A stretch of 5,284 nucleotides of DNA from Candidatus Njordarchaeum guaymasense (GCA_030587605.1 JAUQYT010000182.1:1-5284), one strand, 5' to 3'. Counted from the stretch's first letter, positions 1-4,949 are shown. Program-made: numbers and translations. The notes: generated from the letters alone by a model not told the origin.

Positions 1-208
1 TGAACATTCTGATCTGTTTTCCTATTCTCGTTTCCTTGACTATCCCTGACTGGACGATCGGCTCGATGACTCGGGAGGTCGTCGAGTTGGCCACTCCGGC
101 ACCTGCAGCCACTTCAGACATCATCTTAGCTTCCTTGTGGTTCTCTACGAGAAACTGTAGGACCTTGACTTGCGCTGAGTCCCCGAAAATCTCGAGAAGC
201 GTACCCAA
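1..208 (-). CDS. Winged helix-turn-helix DNA-binding protein, C-terminus cut by window edge
   Basis: Sixty-nine codons are visible on the minus strand before the window ends. The reading has the shape of an archaeal winged-helix domain: a first helix around residues 10-23 (GDSAQVKVLQFLVENH), a second helix around 29-38 (MMSEVAAGAG), a recognition helix around 41-54 (NSTTSRVIEPIVQS) and a beta-wing from about 56 (IVKETRIGKQIRMF). It probably binds DNA as a local regulator. TTG at 208 is chosen because GGGGTGA lies just upstream at SD distance. An in-frame GTG at 217 is the alternative and would suit a leaderless transcript from the TATA-like element at 233-248. It is divergent from the isomerase gene, so autoregulation and control of that operon are plausible but inferred. 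Exact family (MarR-, ArsR- or Lrp-like) cannot be fixed from this fragment; no ligand-binding part is seen. Confidence 0.75.
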   Translation of the reverse strand, partial: MGTLLEIFGDSAQVKVLQFLVENHKEAKMMSEVAAGAGVANSTTSRVIEPIVQSGIVKETRIGKQIRMF

Positions 209-232
209 GCTGGTCACCCCAGATACAATATG

Positions 233-248
233 CTTTTAATGATAAAAG
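233..248. promoter_or_regulatory. Symmetric AT-rich element, candidate bidirectional TATA box or operator
   Basis: CTTTTA (233-238) and TAAAAG (243-248) form a perfect 6-bp inverted repeat around ATGA. Read rightward it lies about 25-30 bp before a plausible start of transcription near 263-268, giving the isomerase gene a leader of about 40 nt. Read leftward the predicted start falls near 210-217, almost on top of the regulator's GTG/TTG starts. It is the only AT-rich box in the 96-bp divergent space that fits both directions, so a shared TATA region, or a repressor site masking it, is possible. Confidence 0.45.
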
Positions 249-289
249 GATCTTCGTTATTACTTCCCTATTATCATGATGGCTAATCT

Positions 290-297
290 AAGGAGGT
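290..297 (+). promoter_or_regulatory. Ribosome binding site of the hexuloisomerase gene
   Basis: AAGGAGGT is a near-perfect Shine-Dalgarno sequence ending 7 nt before the ATG at 305. It fixes that ATG as the start and indicates a leadered mRNA for this gene. Confidence 0.85.
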
Positions 298-304
298 TTT
301 AGGT

Positions 305-853
305 ATGAGCTTTGAAAGGGCTTTCTCGGAAATTCTGACACACCTTGAGAAGTTTCACGATGCCTTTAATCCGGATATTGTTGATAAAATCGCATCCATG
401 ATGTCTTCTTCAGAGAGAGTTTTCTCGTATGGGGCTGGTAGGAGCGGTCTGGTTGCAAGGTGCTTCGCACAAAGGCTTATGCATCTGGGTTTGAAGTCGT
501 ATTTCTTAGGAGAAACAATAACCCCTTCCCTTAACCGTGATGACATCCTCTTAGTCGTTTCGGGCTCCGGTGAAACACTAAGCTCGGCGACATTCATTAG
601 GGAGGCAAGAAACATAGGTGCAAAGACAATCGCTCTGACTTCGAAGAAAGACTCAACCCTAGGTAGAATAGCTAACCTCGTGAGCATCATTCCAGGAAAA
701 ACAAAAACCGACAAATATGAATCCGCAGCTCCCTTTACATCGCTCTTTGACATCTCAGCCCTCGTCTTCCTCGACTGCTTAGCAAGTGAGTTGATGAAAA
801 AGCTAGGAGTAACCGAAGAGGACATTCTGAAAAGACACGCGACGATCGAATAA
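305..853 (+). CDS. hxlB: 6-phospho-3-hexuloisomerase (SIS domain)
   Basis: This 182-residue protein interconverts D-arabino-3-hexulose 6-phosphate and fructose 6-phosphate in the ribulose monophosphate pathway; archaea commonly run it from fructose 6-phosphate towards ribulose 5-phosphate for nucleotide synthesis. Its length matches the family (about 180-185). It is one SIS (sugar isomerase) fold: GAGRSG at 43-48, the family stretch AQRLMHLGLKSYFLGE (55-70, with His60), the phosphate-binding SGSGET at 86-91, and the C-terminal KRHATIE with His178. As recalled, Methanocaldococcus MJ1247 and Bacillus HxlB share these motifs closely. One difference stands out: the helix written LFE in those homologues reads LFD here (Asp149). 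It is a cytosolic enzyme, probably oligomeric like its relatives. The kinase gene follows after 78 bp on the same strand, likely co-transcribed. The synthase partner is absent from the window. Confidence 0.88.
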   Translation: MSFERAFSEILTHLEKFHDAFNPDIVDKIASMMSSSERVFSYGAGRSGLVARCFAQRLMHLGLKSYFLGETITPSLNRDDILLVVSGSGETLSSATFIREARNIGAKTIALTSKKDSTLGRIANLVSIIPGKTKTDKYESAAPFTSLFDISALVFLDCLASELMKKLGVTEEDILKRHATIE

Positions 854-931
854 TGCGAGCAGCCTGGAAAAAGGGAAAGAACACTTGAGGGGTTGAGAGG
901 AGATAGCTGGTTGAGGAGGTAGAGATGCACT
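854..931 (+). other. Isomerase-kinase intergenic spacer with SD site and out-of-frame mini-ORF start
   Basis: This 78-bp spacer shows no TATA box or terminator, supporting co-transcription of its neighbours. It is purine-rich, with TTGAG at 885, 893 and 911. The strongest SD, GGAGGT at 915-920, is only 4 nt from an ATG at 925 that opens a 10-codon out-of-frame reading (to TGA at 955-957), and 11 nt from the kinase GTG at 932. No other in-frame kinase start exists, because TAG closes that frame at 920. Confidence 0.6.
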
Positions 932-1867
932 GTGCCAGAGATAATAGGGGTGGGTGAGATCGTAGTCGACATGGTTCTGAAGGTTCCACACCTTCCAGAG
1001 GCTGATGAGAAGGTTGACAGCACTTACCAAGCTAGATTCCCGGGCGGCGTAACGGCGAACTACGTTACCGCAGTCTCGAGACTCGCAACAACAGCAGGTT
1101 TTGTTGGCGCCGTTGGAGACGACCCTGAAGGAGAATACCTAAAACAGGACTTGAAGAGTGAGAAGGTTGACACAACACTAACGTTAGTGAAGAAGGGTAA
1201 ACCGACCCCCGTAAATTACGTGATAGTGGATGAAAGTGGTCAAAAAGTGATCATCCAAAGCCATCACATGCTAACAACGAGGTTGAACAAAGAGGACATC
1301 AAACCAGATTACGTTTCAAAGTCGAAGCTCCTGCACACAACCGCAATCCACACAGACCTCTCAACCTACGTTGCGAAGATAGCTAAGGAAAACAACGTAA
1401 CAGTGTCTTTTGACCTAGAGAAGCAGATTGCGGGAAGAGGCTGGGACACACTCAAAGAAATGGTGAAGCTAACAGACATACTACTTCCACAGAAAAGTGG
1501 AGCAATGGAACTGACCAAGACCGCGAGCCCGGAAGAAGCCGCGAAAACGTTACTCAGAAAAGGTCCAAGAATCGTTGTGATTACCCTTGGCGAAAAGGGT
1601 TGCCTAGTCGCAACGGAGAAAACTAGCAAAGTCATACCATGCTTCAAGGTCTGCGTGATAGACACAACCGGCGCGGGTGATGCCTTCAACGGAGCATTCA
1701 CGACAAGCATCATAAAAGGAATAGACCCAGTAACTGCCGCAACCTTTGCAAACGCGGCTGCAGCAATAAAATGTACGGGGCTTGGAGCGAGAACCTGTTT
1801 ACCAACCATGAAGGAAGTAAGCAAGTTTCTCGAGGATCAAGGGGTCAAGAACGTGCGGCTACCGTAA
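932..1867 (+). CDS. PfkB/ribokinase-family carbohydrate kinase
   Basis: This 311-residue protein has the standard length and order of ribokinase-family kinases, which transfer phosphate from ATP (or ADP) to a sugar or nucleoside hydroxyl. Visible motifs are the N-terminal strand with GEIVVD (8-13), the substrate-binding GGVTAN (38-43), VGAVGDDPEGEYL (58-70), ITLGEKGC (217-224), and the C-terminal signature DTTGAGDAFNGAF (244-256) with the anion hole and catalytic Asp250. The mid-protein NXXE motif, usually LPNExEA, is here LPQKSGA (185-191), so both the Asn and Glu are replaced. GTG at 932 is the start, using GGAGGT at 915-920. The gene follows the hexuloisomerase, so a phosphosugar or pentose substrate is a fair guess. 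Sequence alone does not separate ribokinase, fructokinase, 6-phosphofructokinase or nucleoside kinase. Confidence 0.88.
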   Translation: MPEIIGVGEIVVDMVLKVPHLPEADEKVDSTYQARFPGGVTANYVTAVSRLATTAGFVGAVGDDPEGEYLKQDLKSEKVDTTLTLVKKGKPTPVNYVIVDESGQKVIIQSHHMLTTRLNKEDIKPDYVSKSKLLHTTAIHTDLSTYVAKIAKENNVTVSFDLEKQIAGRGWDTLKEMVKLTDILLPQKSGAMELTKTASPEEAAKTLLRKGPRIVVITLGEKGCLVATEKTSKVIPCFKVCVIDTTGAGDAFNGAFTTSIIKGIDPVTAATFANAAAAIKCTGLGARTCLPTMKEVSKFLEDQGVKNVRLP

Positions 1868-1953
1868 GAAACTGAAACAAGACCTCAACAAGCCAGACCA
1901 AAACGCTCATGAACCAAAGAAAGCGATAATCGTAGTAGTAATTAGAGAACATT

Positions 1954-1970
1954 CTAGAAGCTAGTTCTAG
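1954..1970. promoter_or_regulatory. CTAG-rich inverted repeat, candidate operator upstream of the M20 gene
   Basis: CTAGAA (1954-1959) and TTCTAG (1965-1970) are perfect inverted halves around GCTAG, giving three CTAG tetramers within 17 bp. The element ends 13 bp before the TATA-like box at 1984-1991, where archaeal transcriptional activators or repressors often bind. Its function is inferred from position and symmetry only. Confidence 0.35.
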
Positions 1971-1983
1971 GTGCGTGATCAGC

Positions 1984-1991
1984 TTTATTTA
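1984..1991 (+). promoter_or_regulatory. TATA-like box for the M20 hydrolase gene
   Basis: TTTATTTA resembles an archaeal TATA box. Transcription would start near 2011-2016, leaving a leader of about 55-60 nt before the TTG start at 2071. The 203-bp spacer and this box suggest the M20 gene has its own promoter and is not simply the third gene of the isomerase operon. Confidence 0.5.
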
Positions 1992-2013
1992 GAAGATTAT
2001 TAGGGACACGAGC

Positions 2014-2022
2014 ACATTCTAG
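2014..2022 (+). repeat. Second copy of a 9-bp direct repeat ACATTCTAG (first copy at 1949-1957)
   Basis: ACATTCTAG occurs at 1949-1957 and 2014-2022, 65 bp apart, flanking the TATA-like box. The first copy overlaps the CTAG inverted repeat. The spacing is about six helical turns, as for looped or cooperative binding, but the repeat is short and could be chance. Confidence 0.35.
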
Positions 2023-2028
2023 TAGTAT

Positions 2029-2050
2029 AGAGAAAGAGAGGCATTTCTCT
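2029..2050 (+). other. Hairpin in the predicted 5' leader of the M20 mRNA
   Basis: AGAGAAA (2029-2035) can pair perfectly with TTTCTCT (2044-2050) around an 8-nt loop. It ends about 8 nt before the weak SD region GGTGATGTGAGG (2058-2069). There is no following T-tract, so it does not look like a terminator; a role in translation initiation is possible. Stability is modest because most pairs are A-U. Confidence 0.4.
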
Positions 2051-2070
2051 GGTTAGTGGTGATGTGAGGC

Positions 2071-3417
2071 TTGGCTAAGAAAAATGACAATCAAATAAGT
2101 CGCATTTCAAAAGAAGTGGATGCGCTTAAAGGAGAATCAATTAGATTTCTTCAGGAAATGATTTCAGCCCGATCAGAGAACCCACCGGGAAACTATGACC
2201 AGATCGTAAATGCAGTAGAGTCGAGAATGAAGAAGCTAGGCATCGAAGCTAAGGTCATTGAATGCATTCCAAAAGCAGATGCCGATGCCTTGCTGAGCAT
2301 AGATGAGTTTGCCATCGAAGCGAAGCAGTGGCTCAAGCAAGGTCAACTCCCTGGAGAACTCCTCTTCCTGCTCTCATTAACGAGCAAGAGAAAGACAATA
2401 ATCGGACGACTGAAAGGCAAAACCAAGAAACCGACCCTAATACTCAATGCTCACATGGACACTGTACCAAAGGGTGATGGATGGACAGTAGATCCTTTTG
2501 CGGGTTTAGTCAAGAATGGAAGGATATATGGGAGAGGGTCAAATGACAATAAAGGCGGGATAGCAATAACGCTGACCGCAGCAGAGGCACTCATCAACTC
2601 AGACATCGAACTCAACGGGAACCTAGACTTCGTCTACACAGCGGACGAGGAGATAGGATCGTGGTCTGGAATAGGGTTTGCCCTGAACAAGGGGTTGGTA
2701 AGTGGGGATGCGTGCTTGTGCACAGATGGCTACACGGACAGCATAGTGAGTTCCTTCAACGGGTTCTTCCCTTCAATAATAACAGTCCAAGGGAAAGGCG
2801 TTCACGGAACCTTGCCAACCCATGGCGTTAATGCCATCGAGAAAATGACGAAGATCATCAACATCTACAAAGAAGTTGAAAAGAACTTACATGAAACGAA
2901 GTCGAAGTATCCAACATCACCCGAAACACATGAAGAGTACACGACAGTGGTTCCATGCACAATCCAGGGAGGCACTAGATTCTACATCGTACCGGACAAG
3001 TGCCAAGCCTGGATCGATACTCACGTCGTACCCGACCAAGACCCTGAAGTGGTGAAGAAACAGATCCTCTCTGAGATCGAGAAAGCGAAGAAAGCTGATC
3101 CTGATCTGAAACTTGACCTCAAGATGCCGTTGACGGCGAAGCCAGCCATAATATCCCCGGAAGCGCCAATAGTTAAACTTGTTCAACATGTGTCAGAAGG
3201 CGTACTGGGGAAGAAGCTGCCCATGTATAGGATGACAGGACTGACTGACGCACGGTTCTTCATGAAAGCGGGAATACCGACGGTCACATACGGTCCATTG
3301 AGAACGGACAATGGCGCACACGCTGGTGACGAGTGGATAGACATCAATGACCTTACGACGATAACGAAAGTATACGCACTAACCGCAAAGGAATTTCTCA
3401 GTACAGAAAACAAGTAA
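2071..3417 (+). CDS. M20-family zinc hydrolase (ArgE/DapE/ACY1/CPG2 type)
   Basis: This 448-residue protein is a two-zinc amidohydrolase of the M20 family, whose members remove acyl groups or C-terminal residues from amino acids and small peptides. The catalytic domain carries NAHMDTVP (126-133: His128 ligand, Asp130), the bridging Asp159 in GRGSNDNKGG (154-163), TADEEIG (190-196: general base Glu193, ligand Glu194), Asp219 in CTDG, and His417 in NGAHAGDEW. A lid/dimerisation domain spans about 228-345 and includes the conserved His245 (GKGVHGT). MTGLTDARFF (388-397) is the conserved substrate-site loop. No signal peptide is seen, so it is cytosolic. A Lys-, Glu- and Leu-rich insertion at about 66-115 precedes the first core strands. 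The start is TTG at 2071 with GGTGATGTGAGG just upstream. Substrate is undecided: acetylornithine/succinyl-diaminopimelate-like and dipeptidase roles all remain open. Confidence 0.88.
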   Translation: MAKKNDNQISRISKEVDALKGESIRFLQEMISARSENPPGNYDQIVNAVESRMKKLGIEAKVIECIPKADADALLSIDEFAIEAKQWLKQGQLPGELLFLLSLTSKRKTIIGRLKGKTKKPTLILNAHMDTVPKGDGWTVDPFAGLVKNGRIYGRGSNDNKGGIAITLTAAEALINSDIELNGNLDFVYTADEEIGSWSGIGFALNKGLVSGDACLCTDGYTDSIVSSFNGFFPSIITVQGKGVHGTLPTHGVNAIEKMTKIINIYKEVEKNLHETKSKYPTSPETHEEYTTVVPCTIQGGTRFYIVPDKCQAWIDTHVVPDQDPEVVKKQILSEIEKAKKADPDLKLDLKMPLTAKPAIISPEAPIVKLVQHVSEGVLGKKLPMYRMTGLTDARFFMKAGIPTVTYGPLRTDNGAHAGDEWIDINDLTTITKVYALTAKEFLSTENK

Positions 3418-3437
3418 GAACTTAATAGAATAGGAAT

Positions 3438-3574
3438 ATGCGCCACAAATTTGATATATTCGGCGATTTTTACGACTTCGTTCTCGAAAGCGATACATAT
3501 GGGTTGATGGGAAGGATACCTTTGAAAAGGCGTTAGCTGACACGAAGCGCTTCATGCGGTGCGGGAGAGATTAG
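3438..3574 (+). pseudogene. Unidentified gene remnant with apparent frameshift
   Basis: ATG at 3438 opens a 32-codon reading beginning MRHKFDIFGDFYDFVLES that stops at TAG 3534. From about 3503 another frame reads VDGKDTFEKALADTKRFMR and stops at TAG 3572. Both look like ordinary cytosolic protein composition, and joining them by one frameshift near 3500 gives a continuous 44-residue stretch. I do not recognise the family; a methyltransferase N-terminus was considered but no SAM motif is present. There is no convincing SD before 3438 (AGGA at 3432-3435 is too close). Confidence 0.3.
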
Positions 3575-3611
3575 CCTGTTTTGTTCTTTGTTGAGATATC
3601 TTGGAAGATAG

Positions 3612-3779
3612 AGGTGTTACCTTACGTTTAGGTATGCTGTGAAACGGGTGTCTCTGAGCTGGAGACTGTTTGCGGCTCTTCTCGTTGCAACAACTCTGGG
3701 TTCAGCCTTCTTTGCAGGAGCGAGTATGTCCGCTGACGTCGTGGGACTAGAAGACGAACTACATCGCCTGGGCGGATAG
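3612..3779 (+). pseudogene. N-terminal fragment of an FtsX-like ABC transporter permease
   Basis: An open stretch with a possible GTG start at 3639 gives a 46-residue peptide: a basic, aromatic lead (KRVSLSWRLF), one hydrophobic membrane helix (about residues 10-28, LFAALLVATTLGSAFFAG), then SADVVGLEDELHRL before TAG at 3777. This is the typical start of archaeal MacB/FtsX-type permeases, in which the first helix ends in FFAG and is followed by a short polar segment leading into an extracellular domain. The rest of the permease, normally several hundred residues with three more helices, is missing. The start codon has only a weak AGGT upstream. It is most likely a dead remnant; a single-helix small membrane protein is the alternative. 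Confidence 0.45.
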
Positions 3780-3800
3780 AATTGGAAGGGCATGGCGTGA

Positions 3801-3953
3801 ATAGCACGGAATAGCCTAGAATATGTTAGAAACTTGGATCCCGAAATCATTTGTCCAATCTACTGCAGCAGCTTCAAGTTTACCGCAGAAATAATGAACG
3901 AGATGCCACGAAGGGTCGCACCAGGCGCAATGGGCACAGTTTTCAACTTATGA
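3801..3953 (+). pseudogene. C-terminal fragment of a metallo-beta-lactamase-fold hydrolase (COG1237-like)
   Basis: The reading between TGA 3798 and TGA 3951 has no good start codon but ends in a recognisable C-terminus: NSLEYVRNLDPEIICPIYCS, then a helix with FTAEIMNEMP, then GAMGTVFNL. COG1237-type MBL-fold hydrolases end with a helix, a strand leading to a metal-binding PxHC(T/S)G, another helix, and SVGTxxxL/F. Here the metal-ligand His is Tyr (PIYCSS) and the following Gly is lost, so even the remnant has lost a key residue. The upstream HxHxDH metal site and the rest of the fold are absent. Family assignment is from memory of motif order. Confidence 0.45.
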
Positions 3954-4011
3954 ATAGCAGAGTAAGTGTGCCTTGACAGACTGTTCCCCACTCACCGTCT
4001 TACGTGTTCGG

Positions 4012-4467
4012 TCAATTGCTGGTTCTTACAGTTACCTTCCATGATATTTCTATTGGAATTGACTTTTCTATGCTTCGAGTTATGTGGCAGAATCTCTTCG
4101 TCATTTCAATGCAGTTTCGGGCTTTGTCCTTGCCCTCTTGATCGGTCTCCACATTCATGTTCGCTCCCACCCGCCTGATCCGGAATCCTTCAGTGCCCAT
4201 TGATTCGACGTTACCGGTTACAGAGACTTGTAAGCCCTTCAGATTGAACATTATTTTCTTGTGCATATACAGGAATGTTGTTATGAGACACCCTCCAATT
4301 GCGGAGAAGAACAGTTCGTCAGGGCAGGGGTATCTGCCTTCGCCTCCAAAGTCTCTAGGCGTATCGATGCGGAGAGCATGACCGCTACTCACTTTGACTT
4401 CGCCACCGCTCTTTCCATCCCAAGACAAGCTTGCCTGAAACTCAATCTTTCTCTGCTGCGTAGCCAT
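4012..4467 (-). CDS. OsmC/Ohr-family protein (peroxiredoxin-like)
   Basis: This 151-residue protein belongs to the OsmC superfamily, cytosolic thiol enzymes of which several reduce organic hydroperoxides. Length and layout fit: an N-terminal beta-sheet (FQASLSWDGKSGGEVKV, 10-26), the central-helix signature CPDELFFSAIGGC (48-60) with the first redox Cys60, and the second Cys127 in KRFCHITRSI before the C-terminal strand SIPIEISWKV. Both cysteines of the canonical pair are present. ATG at 4467 is chosen because a perfect AAGGAGGTGA sits 5 nt upstream; an in-frame TTG at 4506 would add 13 residues and overlap the upstream gene, with no comparable SD. It is the second gene of a leftward operon, 25 bp after the SCP2-like gene. 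Whether it is a true peroxidase or one of the many uncharacterised OsmC-like proteins is not decided. Confidence 0.9.
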   Translation of the reverse strand: MATQQRKIEFQASLSWDGKSGGEVKVSSGHALRIDTPRDFGGEGRYPCPDELFFSAIGGCLITTFLYMHKKIMFNLKGLQVSVTGNVESMGTEGFRIRRVGANMNVETDQEGKDKARNCIEMTKRFCHITRSIEKSIPIEISWKVTVRTSN

Positions 4468-4472
4468 TTGGT

Positions 4473-4482
4473 TCACCTCCTT
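4473..4482 (-). promoter_or_regulatory. Perfect ribosome binding site of the OsmC gene
   Basis: The minus strand reads AAGGAGGTGA, a full match to the archaeal anti-SD, with 5 nt before ATG at 4467. It lies in the 25-bp gap after the upstream stop codon and decides the start in favour of ATG over the TTG at 4506. Confidence 0.9.
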
Positions 4483-4492
4483 CCGTGAAATC

Positions 4493-4888
4493 CTATTTAG
4501 CTCCAAATAGCTTTCTTGCGAAATTGATGTCAGCCATCTTGATTTTCCTATGGACTATGTGTGGGATGTCAAAAATACCCAGAGTCTGTCTGTATACCAG
4601 TTTCTTGGCTCTTTCCAGATCAATTTCCACATACATGCTTCTGGGTTCTTTAGGAGGGTTTACTGCGTATCTCACTCCGTCTCTTGAGAAGTAGAACACG
4701 TATGTCGCATCGTTTCGGACCTTAAAGACCAGACTTCTTCTATTGTAACGGTTCAGCGCTTCCTGGATTTTCGGGTCCTTGAGTCGTTTCTCATTGATCT
4801 TTGCTACGGCTTTCTCAAGTTTTCTGTGAAATCTCATTAAATCGCCATCTCTAGTAGCACATACATCTCTTCTAAAAGCTTTTTTCAT
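4493..4888 (-). CDS. Small hypothetical protein, possibly SCP2 (sterol carrier protein 2)-like
   Basis: This is a soluble basic protein of 131 residues from ATG 4888, or 139 from ATG 4912. The N-terminal third is a charged helix (LMRFHRKLEKAVAKINEKRL). The middle alternates strands, LVFKVRNDATYVFYF then RYAVNPP, followed by SMYVEIDLERAKKLVYRQ and a terminal helix ending INFARKLFGAK. The order (helix, two strands, a strand placing VEID before a helix, late strand and helix) resembles archaeal SCP2-fold proteins, which bind lipids or hydrophobic ligands, but no diagnostic motif settles it. ATG 4888 is preferred because GGAG lies 9 nt upstream; ATG 4912 has no SD and would have only a very short leader. 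It is the first gene of the leftward pair with OsmC. Confidence 0.65.
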   Translation of the reverse strand: MKKAFRRDVCATRDGDLMRFHRKLEKAVAKINEKRLKDPKIQEALNRYNRRSLVFKVRNDATYVFYFSRDGVRYAVNPPKEPRSMYVEIDLERAKKLVYRQTLGIFDIPHIVHRKIKMADINFARKLFGAK

Positions 4889-4949
4889 GTGGTAGAACTC
4901 CACACCTCTCATTAAACTAGGGAGCCACCGAGGAGTTCTCGAGTAAAAG

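Larger units (their letters stand above)
3418..4011. other. Intergenic decay zone without an intact gene
   Basis: Nearly 600 bp separate the M20 gene from the 3' end of the OsmC gene. No complete gene is visible on either strand. Plus-strand readings at 3438-3574, 3612-3779 and 3801-3953 look protein-like but are interrupted by stops and frameshifts; they are listed separately as remnants. No inverted repeats of IS type, tRNA gene or direct-repeat array were noticed. The last part, 3954-4011, holds nothing recognisable, and no T-rich terminator is seen for the leftward OsmC operon. Confidence 0.6.

Noticed and set aside
36..239. Plus-strand 67-codon ORF
   Set aside because: It is antisense to the winged-helix gene, whose minus-strand reading has a clear helix-turn-helix layout; the plus reading has no SD or recognisable motif.
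885..915. Three TTGAG copies as a regulatory repeat
   Set aside because: Short, purine-rich and irregularly spaced (8 and 18 bp); more likely a by-product of SD-like composition.
355..1030. Long minus-strand ORFs opposite the hexuloisomerase and the start of the kinase
   Set aside because: They are Ser/Leu/Pro-rich shadow frames opposite strongly conserved proteins and have no promoter or family features.
1366..1824. Minus-strand 152-codon ORF opposite the kinase
   Set aside because: Shadow of the PfkB reading; the plus strand carries the intact GAGD signature.
3617..3850. Minus-strand 77-codon ORF in the decay zone
   Set aside because: Low-complexity Ser/Pro/Arg composition, no SD, and it covers the opposite strand of the permease and hydrolase remnants, which read more like real protein.
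3966..4488. Plus-strand ORFs of 70-75 codons
   Set aside because: They lie antisense to the OsmC gene and show no motif or start signal.
4485..4694. Plus-strand 69-codon hydrophobic ORF that looks like a membrane peptide
   Set aside because: It is antisense to the SCP2-like gene; hydrophobicity arises from the complement of its charged codons, and no ribosome site or promoter is present.
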